DNA of 64,000 nucleotides from Linepithema humile (GCF_040581485.1 NC_090132.1:25121911-25185910), one strand, 5' to 3'; counted from the first letter of the stretch, positions 12,189 through 26,320 are shown. Made by a program: numbers and translations. The notes: generated from the letters alone by a model not told the origin.

Positions 12189-12190
12189 TA
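12145..12190 (+). repeat. (GA)n tract
   Basis: GAGAGA-type purine repeat on the + strand, starting about 20 nt after the second in-frame stop of the ELAV extension. It is the first of about ten tracts with the same strand orientation. Confidence 0.9.
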
Positions 12191-12759
12191 ATAGAGCGTA
12201 TGTGTGCGTGTGAGAACGCAGAAAGGTAAAAATGAAGGAAAAAGAGGGACGAGGGAGGCCGCGCGAGAAATAATTAGACGGAAGTGAGTTGAATCGTTCG
12301 ACTGTCCGATACGTAACCGTGAACTGTGCGCGCGGGAAAGCTCGAAAGCAAATAAGAGGGGTGAGAAAAGAAGGCGCGGTATTAACGCGTACGAATAATC
12401 GTGCCTTCTCATTCTCCTTCCGTTTCTCACCGCGCTTCTCTTTCGTGTTTCCGTTCTTGCGATCCGACCGCAGTCGAGATCGCGGAAAGGAGCAGGAATG
12501 TCCTCGGCGTGTACATATGTAACATATGTATTGACATGCACGCGGCCACGCGAGAAATTTGACAAGGAGACCAAGAGATCGAAATGCGCTTTTGCCTTTC
12601 TCTTGTTTCTCTACAATCATTAATACGGATCGCCGAGGAACGAAATTCATACGGAAAACGAGGGACTAGAAAATTTTATTTCTAGTCACTTTTAAGGTGT
12701 GAAATTTTTCCGACCAATTGACGCGAGAGGATAATACGAAGGGATAATTGAAAAGGAAA

Positions 12760-12806
12760 CGGAAGGAGAGAGAGAAAGAGAGAGAGAGAGGGAGGGAGGG
12801 AGAAAG
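12760..12806 (+). repeat. (GA)n/(GGGA)n tract
   Basis: Purine-only run of GAGA followed by GGGA units on the + strand. Confidence 0.85.
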
Positions 12807-13397
12807 GAGCGTGGCTCGTGTTATACTTTACGTGGCTCGCACAGTGACCGGTCGCGGGTCCTGTACATACATATTGCCGATTTATATGTATGTGTACGTG
12901 AGAGCGCTTGTGGACCACGTGGCGTCCACGGGCGCGCGAATAGGACGGCAGAACGGGGAGAGCTCGAGGAAAGAAGCGGCGCGTAAGGCCGAAGAGTAAA
13001 GCGAAGTGAGGGCGAGGGGGAGAGAAAAAGGACTTTCCCTTCGACTAGCATTTGACGATGCGTCGAGAGCCTCCGTCGGGCACTTCGGCCGATTTTTTTT
13101 TCTACTTAACGTACATCCATGACCGGGTTAGTCACGACGATATCGGGCTGTGAGACTGAATCACACACAATAGACACACAACACACGCATACACTTACAC
13201 GCGTACACACACGGTACAACTAAAATGAACGATCAACAAAACGCGTGGCGTTGAGAAACGGCAGGCTGTCGTAGGAAGGACATGTATATTCAGGCCTCTC
13301 GAGATGCGCTTATGCGCGAAATAAAAACTCGTCGCGGGGAACACGTGGATCACGTGACGGCACCTCGCGCTTCCTGATCGCGAGCGAAATGCTGGGA

Positions 13398-13500
13398 GAA
13401 AGAGAAAAAAGAGTAAGTGGGAGGGAGAGAAAGAGTGTGTGAAAGGGAGAGAGAAAGAGAGCAAGCGAGAGAGAGAGGGAGAGAAAGGTAGAAGGGAGTA
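13398..13500 (+). repeat. (GA)n-rich purine tract
   Basis: About 100 nt of GAGA/GAAA with few interruptions on the + strand. The Ser/Leu-rich open frames on the opposite strand here are repeat artefacts. Confidence 0.85.
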
Positions 13501-13685
13501 TAAAAGAATGAAACCTCAGAGAAACACTCACACACAGTGCTTAGTAGTAGGTGGTTATACATACTCGTTTTATGTATAAGTTTTAGAGAGTATTAGCGTC
13601 GTGTGGATGAGAACGGGAGAGAGACAGATGGGGAGAATACGTTGAGGGTACGAACGAAGTGCGAAGAAAAGGGAAAACGGAAGAA

Positions 13686-13716
13686 CAGAAAGAGAGAGAG
13701 AGAAAGAGAGATAGAA
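13686..13716 (+). repeat. (GA)n tract
   Basis: Short purine GA repeat on the + strand. Confidence 0.8.
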
Positions 13717-14107
13717 GAGATAGATATCGCAGAAATTCGTGAAAGCGAGGAACAGATCTGATTGTTATGTCGAGGCTCACGAAAGGTATTAATTAAATTA
13801 ACTACTGAATTAATCGTGCGAGACGAAAGACGTCGATATCGAGGGTGTTCGAAGATGGGGGCAGTGCAGGAGGAAACGCGCGCGGGAACGCGTGGAATGG
13901 CATGCGAAAAATCGGAGCGTCGCGAGAGAGGGAGAGAACAGGCGTCGGGGCAGGGCTCGCACTCACGAGTTCGAATGGGCACGAAGGGCGTTTCACGTGT
14001 GCGGGCACGATGTACTTAAGATGTAACCCCAGTTCAATTAAGAAACGTTACCACGCTTGACGAACATCCGAGTGACGTATTTACTCTCGGCAGGGCGAGA
14101 TTCCCCG

Positions 14108-14140
14108 AGGGAGAAAGAGAGAGAGAGAGAGAGAAAAGAA
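14108..14140 (+). repeat. (GA)n tract
   Basis: Short purine GA repeat on the + strand. Confidence 0.8.
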
Positions 14141-15204
14141 ATCGCGAGCAGCGGATCGAGGATCGGTGCGAACGAGAGAGTACGGCCCGAGGGATCGCGA
14201 AACGATACCGTGAACTAGTAGCGGAACTAGTTGTATTTCATGCTAGTCAGGCGCTCAGGTACACTCACTCCATCGTCGCTCATACGTACCGTTGGCACGC
14301 GCGTATCTTTCCTTTTTTTTCTTTTTTTTTTATATAAGACGTACTTATATATTATAGGTAGTAAAAACGCGCTTTCGCAGGATCGGATGCTTTGACTGTC
14401 GACAATTGGTTCTCCGCGAGAGTGCACCGTCCGAGGGGACGTTTTATGACGTTACGAAGCCTCACGGCCTCTTTTACAGTCTTTCAGAGATTTTGCGACC
14501 GACGGGACGAGCGGATTTCTCTCGTCGGATAGAAATTGAAAGTAATTAAATGTACTCCTTTGGTCTTCGTACGTATAGCTTTTACTTCAGAATATGATAG
14601 AGATATTGAGGCCACGCAATTGCTTAAGCATTACATTTTTACGCATTTTGTATTGCACATTTCGATGCTTCCGGAAAATATTATTCCTAAATGTTGATTG
14701 ATACGCGAGATCAAACGGTATCGTCTGTGAAGCGGAAGAAAGAACGTGTAACGTTTGTCATTTTCTATTTCCGCGTCATAGAATGCTGTGACGCGACTTG
14801 TTTTCACCTTGAAATTTAACATTATAAAAAAATTGTATATTTCGCGGACTTTATATGAACTGAGCTTCTTCGGAACCGCAGAATTCCGGAAGGAAAAGAT
14901 TTTTCTGCATGTACTTCGAGGACGGTGCACGAGTATGTGATAAAATTACGAAAAAAATCGGTCAACGTCCGATCTCGGATCAGATTAAGAAGTCATGCAT
15001 CTAGTCTACGTGTAAACTGCCGCGTTGTCGGCGCGATTACGCGCTCCCCTCGCGCATAAGGAAGAATACAAAAATAGATAAATATTAATGACGAACATTA
15101 GAAAGTTAAAGGCGGATGCGATGACGACGAGTGCGGTTAAGTGAAACGACGCGAGGCAGGCGAGCCGAACTCCTCACGCTCGCTCGTGCAGCGCGATTAC
15201 GAAC

Positions 15205-15430
15205 GATTCTCCGCAACTTTCAAGTGGACGATGGATCGATAAATTACCAAAGTAGCGAGCTTACCAAAGTAGCTACGAGCTCGCCATTCCGAAAGTCGTT
15301 TTCCCAAGGTGACTTTGCACAGCCGCGTTTCAAGGTGGTTTTCCGCAACTGTGAGTAGTTCGCAAGGATCACTTTTTCAATGTGATTTTTCTACTGCAGA
15401 AATCACTTTCCAAAGTGATTTCCCGCACCC
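15205..15430 (+). repeat. Degenerate short repeats around an AAAGTGATTTTCCGCA-like motif
   Basis: Related units recur at irregular 15-50 nt spacing. Examples are caaggtggttttccgcaac (about 15330), caatgtgatttttctac (about 15379) and caaagtgatttcccgcac (about 15411), with weaker copies at about 15210, 15250, 15266, 15288 and 15304. This looks like an old local amplification. No coding potential was recognised. Confidence 0.5.
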
Positions 15431-16424
15431 CCGCTTCTCCCGAATCATCCACAACTGTGGACAGTCCTTGATCGCGATCGTCACTTCTCCTTTCCTGAGG
15501 CGTCCTTCACCGGAGAACGATTGACCGGAGGATCTCGGAGTGCGCGAAGCGAACGTGAGGATGAGGATCGCGCGTATTTAATTGCGAGTGAGGCGACATT
15601 CGATTAAGGATAGATTTATAGTCAAGGAAACCAAAACGTAAACATATGTATGTTGTCCTATTTATGTGTACCTTTTTGTGTCTAGTCCGGGAGTCAGCGG
15701 GAGATCGCGAGGGCGGAGGGAGGATGCTGGTCCCCCCCCGGAGAAGCGTCTGTCCCGCGACTCCCACGTATCGAGCGTCGTGGTTCTTTTTTTCTAAGAC
15801 ATTACTTTATTTATTCAGCCGACGCCGATTCGCGCGCGAGTTCCTTATCTTGAAACCGGAAGGACGCGGGGTCTCGGCGGGGCGCCCAGGATCTCGAACA
15901 TTAGTGCAAATTAAAGGTGCCGGCGGGCATATAAAACGTCGGCGCGTAAGCGCGAACTCGCTGATCGGAGAATCTTCGAACAACGATTGGTCTCTCCCTT
16001 CACTCATGGTCACTTGTGATCATCGTGTTACTTCGATACGAATGCTTCGTCCAGTAGAATACGGTGTAACATTCGTATGAATTCATATGAAACATTTCTC
16101 GATTAACCGCACGAGCGGACAGTGACTTTTACTCGCGATTTCAGATACACTTGGTGCGCTTATCGTCGCATACGCGTCGCATAGAACATTAATCGTAATT
16201 GATAAAGGATTAAATGATAAATGCTGGCATATATTAAATGCCGCTGGAAATAATACACGAGAGAGATGAATCGTGTGCCGGCAGAATTCTCTCGACATCA
16301 GCGAGGCGTCCGTTTTTCCGGGCGTTTTTTCTCACACTACGTGCGATTATTTACATTTGCCATAATAATTCTTCTCCTTCTCGCTATTATTGCCGTATTA
16401 TGATTATACTTATTATTCTGGTTA

Positions 16425-16495
16425 CTATTATTATTGCCATATCGTCATCGTCATTATTATTATTAATTAATTAATTATTATTATTATATTACTTA
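16425..16495 (+). repeat. (ATT)n/(TTAA)n AT-rich microsatellite
   Basis: Runs of ATT and TTAA repeats. Another block of TTTA/TTAA repeats is at about 16743-16775. No gene is seen nearby. Confidence 0.85.
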
Positions 16496-18138
16496 TGATC
16501 GTGTATATTTTCTGTGTCTCTCGTCTAGTAGCTACGTGTAACCTCTAACGCCTCATTACTTACTTACTCTCGTAATACTAGAGATGGACATTTAAGGAGT
16601 ACTTTACTCACTCTTCACTTGCTCACTTAACATCGCTCTACTGTCGCCACTTTTCTGCCACCCGCTCTATAACTACGTTTGCTACTACCGCTACTGCTGT
16701 TATACCACCATTGCTACCACTTACTACTTACTACTATCGACTCTATTTATTTATTTATTTAATTAATTACTTAATTATTAAATAACATAACTATTATGTT
16801 TTATTTAAGGATTAAACTGATTTGTGTTTAGTTCAAAACGTCGTTCGTTTTATTTCTATTAAAATGTTTCAGTTGCCATTCATACACCGGATCCTCGACT
16901 TCCCGTTATCGCCAATCCGTCCCTGCCTCCTCGACCCCCCTCACCGACATTCCACAATCTCTTCCTGTGACATTCCACGTCTTATTGACCGATATAAATG
17001 ACGAATTGATGTAAAACGGCGAGCCGATGCACGGGACACACGCTCATGGATCCCAGCGTTCATGGTTCGTAGCGTTTATAATAATGTCTTTAATTAGTAT
17101 CGTAATTATTGTTAGTACAATCGCGAACACCATCAGTGATGGGACAAAATCGTGCGTTAAATTACGAAAATTACTCGTAAATTAGAATTGATCTTTCTTA
17201 GAAATAATTCATGCCAAATGCAATGCAAGGTAAGGCGCATCGCCTCGCATCTTTTTCGGAGCGAATGCCGCTTCTCGGCGAGTAGCCTTATCTTTATTGT
17301 TGGCGGCACATTCGCACAAGGAGCACACGATACTTTAGAGATTACTGTGCGTAATTCGAGTTTTAAGCTAGCCCCCTGTAATACTCTAATGCTCTCAGAA
17401 CGCGTACATTCCAAAGAAAAAGTTCACATGCGTTTAAACTGTAGGTGACTCGAGAGACTCGGAAGTGGAAAGAGTCCGATCGGGTTCGATAGTGAATAAA
17501 TATAATTTCGTTACATTGATAAGTGGCGCGATGTCGATCCTTCGCGAGGACGTAGTCCCTCGAAAGACTGACTCCTATGGACGTTGATCTCAACGTCGAC
17601 GGAAAGGGAGGGCCAACGTCCGGACACGTTCATCGAATCATTCCTGCCGTTCTTTTTAAAGGAACGCCTTTAAAAGCGATTCACGGATCGAGTGAAAAGA
17701 TTTCGAAATTGTCGGGTAGTAAGTTATTTGCGTGTTTTTTGCTATGAGAATTATTCGGAAGATGAGCAGGCGACTCGATATACATCCTGCTTCGAGTATG
17801 AACGAGCATTTCTGATTGAGTGCTCGCTGATCCTTGAAGTCTGACGGACATCTTTTTGGATTCGATCTCGACGAAAATAGGCGTAGATGTAAAGTGAGAA
17901 GGGAAGATGGAAGAGGTGGATACGAGGACCAAAGCAATTTGAGGTGAAAACGAGATGCGACGGGAGGGACGGGCGATTAGAGTGGTGCGAGCCCTGCCCC
18001 CCCCCCCCATCCTTTTAAGGGGACGCTGCCGACTCGCTCGCAACGATTAGTCGACCGAATTAATATCGTAGGATGAAAGAACGAAGAGAGATGGTGAATT
18101 CGAGAGGAAAAGTGCGAGAATGAGAGAATGGGCGGAAG

Positions 18139-18162
18139 AGAAAATGAGAGAGAGAGAGAATG
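18139..18162 (+). repeat. (GA)n tract
   Basis: Short purine GA repeat on the + strand. An ATG microsatellite follows at about 18268-18283. Confidence 0.8.
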
Positions 18163-18877
18163 GGCACGCTAATCTACTTAAATATAATATTACATACGAT
18201 TATTACGTTAGATATACATTATGTGTATTGTATTTATGTCTCAATAATCGTTGTTAGTTATATCGCTATGATGATGATGATGATAATGAGTATGATAATT
18301 ACCGATGACTTCGGAGAAGGGGAAGGACATACACGCGGAACCAGACACGCATACACACAGTACGTATACTATCACACACGTAGCGCGCGCGGGTTCGATC
18401 TGTGCAGCGGGTAAGGAGATATATTATCCGCAATTCGAGGACTTTTTGCTTAATTAAGAATTAAGTTGGAGATATAAATTTAATCTTATAAAGTAAAATT
18501 GAATTTGTAATAAATTAAATTTGTCTATAAAAAATTTGTTCCCACGGACACGCGTGAGGAACGACGGATACATATAATAATACATTCGCATCTTAAATCA
18601 AATGTGCGATGCACTCGACGCACCTTGCCGGCTGCACGGACGCGCTCGTAGAACGCGGGCGGGACTTTCCCGACAGGACCAGGATTAAACCTGACATCCT
18701 GCCAGCATCTCGGAAAAAACGAGAGCCTCGAAGTAGATCGGTACATTCGCGATTTCTAACTGATTTCTGCGATGGACGAACGATATTACATTTATTAAAC
18801 GATTTACATTTAACCATTAGTCGCATTATCGATATTATTGTACTACTAACTAGCGCTCGTACCCTCTTATACTCATA

Positions 18878-18960
18878 AAAAAAGAAGAAGAAGAAGAGAG
18901 AAAGGCGAGGAAGAAGGAAAGGGAAGAAGGAAAGGAAAGAAGGAAGGGGCAGAGATTGCG
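18878..18960 (+). repeat. (AAG)n and GA-rich purine tract
   Basis: AAG triplet repeats run into AAGG-rich purine sequence on the + strand, in the same orientation as the other purine tracts. Confidence 0.85.
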
Positions 18961-20707
18961 CAGAACGGAAACGCGTGTTGGAGAGAACAGAAAACGCGAC
19001 TCAGTCTGTCGGATGATAATCGGCGATGATAGGGATTGAATACTGTTGCGGGAAGGGCGGAAGCAACGTCGCCGAGATTAACGGCGTTATCATCAGGACG
19101 TTCCCGCGGCAACCGTATTCGAGCGACGACACGCCTATTTCGCAACATTGCCGTAAATTTCGTCCTGGTTTCGCACGATTCTCTCGTCATGCGATTTTAT
19201 CCCAATTGACTCAGCACTGTGTGACTTTGGAACGCTCGAATCGCGGTGTCGCGAGAACCTCCCGATGCTCGTTCGTCGGCGGAGTAGCCGGATTTGCCGT
19301 CGTCGACGAGGACACCCGAGGCTCCGAAAAACCGATCCTCGGGGCTTCGACGACGGATCCTTTCGGGTCACAGGCGCGGAATTGTTCGCGGCGAGAACGG
19401 TATTTTCGGCAGGGAGACGCGAGGGATGAGAGGGAGCTTGGCCGGATGGAAAGCAAGCGGACGGTACGGTGTCGAAAGCGAACAGTAGTATCGAGCTCCG
19501 AAACGGTAAGATTCGACTTCACGCACTCGTAAGAAAAAAAGATTAAACATTCACGTGCTCGGAGCTCGGACGTTCTGTTAATTTCGTTGAGAATCGTCAT
19601 ATTCTTTGGTACATCGCAAGAAACGCCGGAACTTTTGGTATAAATCTCTTACTCGCGTTTAAATCGTCTTGGAAATATTAGCAATGTGGACGCTGTTTGA
19701 TAAAAAAGGGATGTGAACGTAATTCTTCTTTGCTTTCATGATAATTGTAGACTCGCAGCATTATTTGCCGTACAAAATGTGTGATTGATCGTATTATCGT
19801 ACTTATCATTTCTCATGATTTCCCGATACTCATTGCTGATATTTCTCGATATGTAAATTTTGGAATTGATGGAAATAAAAGCGCGCGCGATGTTTATTCG
19901 CCTCACATTTGTGCAATATACAGCTCTGACGATCGGTCGAGGCGCGGCTGCGGGGAAATCCAAAAAAGTGGTGCTGTAGTCAAAAACATTATCCTTCCCC
20001 GCGGGCCGACGCTTCGCCGAGGACGAGCCGATCGGACGAACGAGTTGAACAAAAAGGGAAGCTAATTATGTAATCGAGTGCAATTGCAGCAGAGTCATTA
20101 AGGTTGACGAAATTGGTTGTCCGGAGCTGGGAATGAAATTTCGACTGACAACGAAAACGACTTTGTTTTTTTTTTCTCGCAACATTGATGAATCGATCAA
20201 AGGGATTCCAGCATTGGGATCGTCTACGAACGGTTTTGCTGAAAATTCGCGGCCGCTCGTGTGATCCTCTCACCTTCGATTTCGAAACGATAATTCGCGA
20301 AGCTTGCGCCAAAAACCTCGTCCCGACATTTTCAGCGAAACTGTTCCCGACAAATCGAAACAGCGTCGCTGTATGCTAAAATACGCACAATCGTCGCCGG
20401 TGTGCGACGGCGACTCGTTTGTTAGTTGTAGATCACGCGATTGTCCATGAATCATTGTCATTAATCGCATCGTCATCGCATCACAATCGTGGCGTTCATC
20501 CTAGGATCATTTTCGCTTATTCATTCGTCGATTCGTTGACACATTGAAACATCATCTCATCGCGCCCATTATGTATCATCGAAAAATGCCACGATCTGTT
20601 TCATCGAATCATTCACTATCACGCATAAATTCATGCAATCATTCGTAATCATTATTCCATTTCATACATACATTAAATGCGGCATAATAAATTTATTACA
20701 AGACTCA

Positions 20708-20732
20708 CCGTCATTCATTCATTCATTCACCC
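20708..20732 (+). repeat. (CATT)n microsatellite
   Basis: Four to five tandem CATT units within a wider CAT-rich stretch (about 20450-20760) containing many short ATCATT and CATCG words. Confidence 0.7.
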
Positions 20733-21497
20733 ATCGTCATTATTCATCATTGATCGCCTTCCCTCGTGTCATACGAGAGGAATAACGTAAGGAGAGAATC
20801 TTTGAGGCGGGAGGTATCATCTACTTGTGTCATTATACCATCATTATAATGATCGAATAAACATCGCTCGCTCCAAGCGAAAAGTTCTTTCCGGGCATCG
20901 CCTCTCATCGCTCGAGAGGTAATTCTCATCGATCCGACAGTGGGAATTACGTCTATGAACTTTAATTACCACTGTTTGTGGGTCGCGAGCGCCCTTGCGT
21001 GCACTTTTTCAACCGTCCGCGATTCTGCTTTTATTTATATCCTTTCGGAAATTGCATAATTATGTTACAAATTACAATAATAATTTTGAATTAAAATATT
21101 AATTAATTTTTTTGTGATACATTAAAATAGTGAAACTTGAAACTTTTTAAAGACACTTTTTTTCAAGCAATCTCCAAATTTAATCAAGCGTTTCTTAATA
21201 AGAAGGATGCAAGCGGCACTTGCGGCGTCGGCAACGCGATTGCGAGAGGAATAGGGTAATGAAACTTTGTAATGCGAGACGGGTGGGACGGTACATCATT
21301 TTTGCGCGCACACTTCCGGCGTGCGTGAGTGCGGAACCGTGCGCGAGTGAGACGCGAAAAGCGCGGAACGGAGATAAACAGCGTAGTGGGGAAACAGTAA
21401 AAGCAACTCTAGCTCACCGTAGGCCTAACTAAGAAAAATGAAAAGTATTTATGTACTGTCTAAACTAACTAACTTAAAAAAATGCGGACGAGAAAGC

Positions 21498-21562
21498 GGG
21501 AGAGAGAGAGAGAGAAAGAGAGAGAAAGTGAAAGAAAGAGAGAGAGAGAGAGAAAAGAGATA
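21498..21562 (+). repeat. (GA)n-rich purine tract
   Basis: About 65 nt of GAGA/GAAA on the + strand, followed by further GA-rich sequence to about 21630 and again at 21810-21835. Confidence 0.85.
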
Positions 21563-24500
21563 TTGTGCGAACAGAAGAATGAGAGAGAGCGCGAATGCGA
21601 GTGTGCGAGAGAGTGAGAGAATGAGATAGGAGATATTTAAAGTACTCGAGAAATTACTCCGAGGCAAGCCACAACGACCCACAAAACTGATAACTACTCT
21701 GTAACAAAAAAAAGAAGAGATGGAGAAGAAATAAGGGAAAAAAGACAGATCAGAGTGGAGCGGAGAAAAGAGGAAAGCGCGTGGGTTTCGGGAACGGAAA
21801 TGGTGCGGGGGGAGAAAGAAAGAAAGAGAGATAATCTATAATCTTCTGTACATGTTTTGATTATTCTAATTATTAATTATCATAACTTATAATAACTAAT
21901 TAATTAATTAAATTAATTGATATCTATGAAACTATATTTAAACGACAAAAAAAAACGTGGTAGCTAGTCTGTCAATGGGTGTATAAATATTTAATTACGA
22001 TAACTCTATAGTGATACTTAAAAAAAAAAACAGAACAAAAAATAACTGCGCGAGGATGAGAGAGCGAGAGATTGCGCACAAGAAAGCGAACGGGAGAGAA
22101 TCCGCAGAATGATTGTCGATGCTAGGGAAAAGAGAGCAAACGCGAGAACGAAAGTAGGCATGAAAGAGGCGAGAATGACGTACACACATTCACGCATACA
22201 CAAACATACACACATACACACACGCGTACAAATACACAGTATAAAGAATATAAATGTAATTATTAAACTAACGAGAAAAAAAACTAAAAACGGAAAGTCA
22301 AACGCGCGAATGTAAACACGAACAATTTCGAAATAAACGAAGATAACGGTTTTCTAACGGGTGTCCCGAAGATTTTCGTTGTGCGTTTAATGGGACAGGT
22401 TTCACAGTACATCGCGGCGAGGGGGGAGGAGAGTTCTTCCGGTTTATAATCTTCTACAGTGAAAGCAGGTCGGGTCCTCCTCGTAGCCAGGGTGCAAGAA
22501 AGAAAAACATTTTCCCAATTTTCAATTCGCACGTTCTTGCTGACTAATTGATTATCCGTAACTGCGATAACTATGCGTAACGGTCATAATTTGCGCTCGA
22601 AAGTCCCGCTTCAGAAAGATAATTTCACGAATTGTGCCGCAGTAGCGACCGTATTCTAATTTGACCGCAATCGAAAATTCGATCCACGATCTTGCGGATC
22701 TAAGATAATCGTTTTGTCGGCAAAATCGCAAAAGGAGAAGAAAGCCCGGACGCTATACGTGTGATTAAATAGTTACGATCAGCGATGTATCCGATCACCG
22801 ACGGATTAATCACGCGATCATCTCGATTAGTATCCACACGCATAGGCGGGTCGCGCAAACCGTATCGGTCGTTCTCTTCTTTCCGTATCACGATGGCGCC
22901 GAGAGACTCATCGATAAGACTGTTACTGAATCTCGCAACGACCGACGTTCGTAATTCACGTTTCTAATTAAGCTATTTAACAAAGGAGAAAAGGGAGGGG
23001 GGAAGGTTACCTAACTCGATGTGCGTACGCGCGTGGCAACGTATAGCGAAGAAATGTGTAGCGCGAGAGAAGCTTTTCGATGAAGCTTCGAGGGGAAAGC
23101 TGGAAAAGGAATTTCGGTCAATTTTGCTGGAACAAATTGCGGGAAAAAATACTCCCGGCGAAAAGTCTTTTCGAAGGAAAATTTCTCTTTTCCAGCTGTC
23201 CTTGAAATTTTTTTTACGAATTATCGCGCTACTATACGTCCAGGGTGATTAAAATTGTGCACTATCACTTTGTCACTCCTTGGCCAAACTGATCCAGACG
23301 CGATTCAGGTCACGAGATCAGCTTATTCCTGGTCACACCAATTAGTCCTCCGCGTAGTCGCGGGCGATGGGGCTATCCGAAGCAAGATATCGTTAGCGTT
23401 AACGCGAAAATTAGAGAAGCCAATTAAATACGATCTTCCTTCCCGAGCGTTCTTCACGAGTACCTCGAGGAAGCCCGGCAGCGATCCTTTAGTCCCTATC
23501 TCAGCGTATAATTTAACATTACACGCGACTGTATTGAAGCAGATAGTTCTGGTTGAATTGTTAAATGTACGCTGAATATACGGATCTTTATCTCCGTAAA
23601 CGTATGTGTAGAAAAATTATCCTCACGATACTCGCTTAGATGTCCGATACGCTATTGTGAGTGCAAATAGTATTCCTGTGTCGCGAAATTTGCAAAGTAG
23701 AATACGTATCTTTATTGACATTTTTTCTAATGTCGTGTGTGTCGCTTTATTTTAATTCTTCACCGAAGTCTATTTATGACGAAAGTATAATGGATATTGT
23801 TTTCACTCGCAGCGCGTTGCGAATTAGAATAATAATTAAAGAGAAAACAAATGGTTCCAAAGGAACATTATAAGCGTATAACCGCGTAAAGAAGAAGAAA
23901 CGTCGTTTACAAAGACTGCGATCACTTTGGCGTTTTCATCGAATCGATCGCTTTACTATGACGGAAATATACTTTACTATGAGAGAAATATAGAGCAGGG
24001 AGGATTCATTAAAGTAGGCCGGATGAAAAGGGCGACGAGTTGTGTGGACTGTCTAATTTTTCGACGAAATATTTACCAGGTACTCGTTGTATAAGTCAAA
24101 TCAGAGGCCAATATCGATCGTTCTATCGAAACATTCCATCCGAATACTGAGGGTTCTCGCGCGACACCTAAGACTTCCTTCTCTCGTCTATGATCTCAGA
24201 TTTTGCTTTTTTTTCTTAATCTACCGAGTTCTGAAGATCAATTATTGCAATAGTAACTTAACTTCTTTATTGATATTTTTACGAATACTTTTTTTTATTA
24301 TTTCTATTAATAATTTTTATATAACTTGATACTATATATTGTTATATAAGAATATTTCTTAATCAAGAGAGATAGATGAGACGTTCATACATTCCTACAC
24401 ACCGGCGCGTTAACCCTCTGTGTACAAAAGCCGCGAAGAATCATATATATATATGTACATATATATACGCGCTTTTGATTATCGATTTCGAGTTACATAA

Positions 24501-25029
24501 CGTATTATCATACTATACCGCCAAAGACATGCATCCCTTTGTAGCAAAGGACGCATATATTCGACGTGGTCTCGAATGAAAGTTAATATCGAATATCGTC
24601 GGTGTTAAAGTAAAAATATTTCTTTCTTTTTTCGAGCAAGAAAGCATTTGTCAGAACAGTACAATCGAGAAGGTTCTCCTAGATCAAACGTAACAAAGTT
24701 GTATAAATCGCGTCTTTGATATTAATTTTAAAATTAATATCGGAAAACTAATTCAAATCGAAACAAATAATTTAATCAATTAAATCATTATTCGTTGAAT
24801 AGCTTTTAACGTGACGCTTTGATCTTATATTAGATATTTAATTCTGTATCTTTCCGCATTTTAATTCCAACGAGATTGTCAACTTTAGAAATTAATGATA
24901 TTAATGTGTTGTGTGACACTCTTCTCTCAGCAATCCACCGCGTGGCATTTTCCAAAATATCACAAATGCACGAGTTACGTTTCATGGAGAACGTCCAGAT
25001 AAGCGAGCCCCTAGTTACCAGTGTTAAGA

Positions 25030-26320
25030 GATCGTCGACATGATCGTCGACGTGATCCATATTTTCAATTTACACCGATCAAGCGAGTTGCCGTCATCTT
25101 CTTCGCGACGGCCTCGTGCTACTATTACAATTTTATGATATAATGTTATATGTATAAGTGTTCAGGAATATTTCGGAGTAGTGCCCGGATTACTGAAGTG
25201 ATTTCGCACGGTTGTAGGGAAAAATCATCCTCTCGAAATTCCGAGCGCTTGGCTCGGGCTACCGGCTCGCACGAGCGCCTGAAAGATAAATAAAGTTTGC
25301 TCGGTTAGACTGAAGCAGTCAATCTCGAACAGCCTTAGTATTTATATCCGGGCACCACTATTACATCACACCAGTCAACATAAATATGCTCTATTATATA
25401 AGAATTAATAGCGGTTTGGACATTTCCAGTCATCCGCTCTAACACAAATGGAAATACTAGACAATAGTAAAGTAAAAGAGTGAATCGCGGACAGCATTAT
25501 TAACGCTGAATGTATTAATCAAAAAAGAGCGAATACGCGCGCGCGAGAGAGCGGGGAAGAGATACTTTTCTTTTTTGAATTTCAGAAAGGAAAAATTGAT
25601 GTTTTAGGGACACGTATTAAAAACGGACCGTCGACACGATCGATATTCGTTCGATTTTCGATTTATACATTAGCGAATTGCTGTCGTTATCGCGATCGTG
25701 CTATTATTACAATTGCACTGCGACTTTACTATTAATAAGATTATATAAGAATATATCTTAAGAATATATATTATAAGATTATATAAGTATAAGTGTTCAT
25801 AACAATTGAAGGATTTATATCAAAAGCAGTTCCTGTCACAAATTTTGAAAATTGCGTCATCAGTGCTTTCTAGTGGTTCACGATAACATCAACAGCGTCG
25901 ACGCCTTCAGAAAAGAACTCTTATCTGGCGAGATTCAATACTAAGGTGTCGTTGGTTCTACCAAATAATAAGAAAGATAAAAAGTATTCCTTTTGTTTCC
26001 TTGAAAGTTTACATTTTTTGATAAGAGCTGTTTTTGTTATAATTGAGTCCCTCAATTATTATCATCAAGATTGTTGCTCATGATTATAGAAGAACCGATA
26101 GCGATTTGGATATTTCCAGTCGCAAAACATGTATGTAGTCATTAAACGAACTGTGTTAAAAAAGTACACAGTATCTCTCATAGCGGGTCAAAGCGACTTC
26201 ATTAGCGTTAAGTGGCGACCAAAACTTGGCGCGAGACACTACCGTGTCTCTTGATTAATTAGAAAAAAGAATGAATGCATGCGAGAGAGGGAGAGGAAGA
26301 GACACTTTCCTTTTTCGACA
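25030..26320 (+). repeat. Diverged tandem duplication, units of about 0.55 and 0.7 kb
   Basis: The same series of landmarks occurs twice in the same order. GTCGAC-containing starts lie at about 25045 and 25628. Segments with tgctatta(c/t)...ataagtgttca end at about 25164 and 25800. Segments gcggtttggacatttccag and gcgatttggatatttccag start at 25411 and 26101. GAGAG...aagagatacttttc and its relative start at about 25545 and 26281. The spacing grows from about 580 to 740 nt, so the copies have diverged by indels. The first copy has a private middle part bounded by inverted GTGCCCGGAT arms (25181-25190 and 25346-25355). Confidence 0.6.

Noticed and set aside
13195..13982. Several Ser/Leu-rich - strand open frames
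   Set aside because: They are translations of CTCT/GAGA simple repeats.
19026..19532. 168-codon open frame in a GC-richer patch
   Set aside because: No recognisable domain; the opposite strand is also open (19211-19600), and the codon pattern does not suggest one coding strand.
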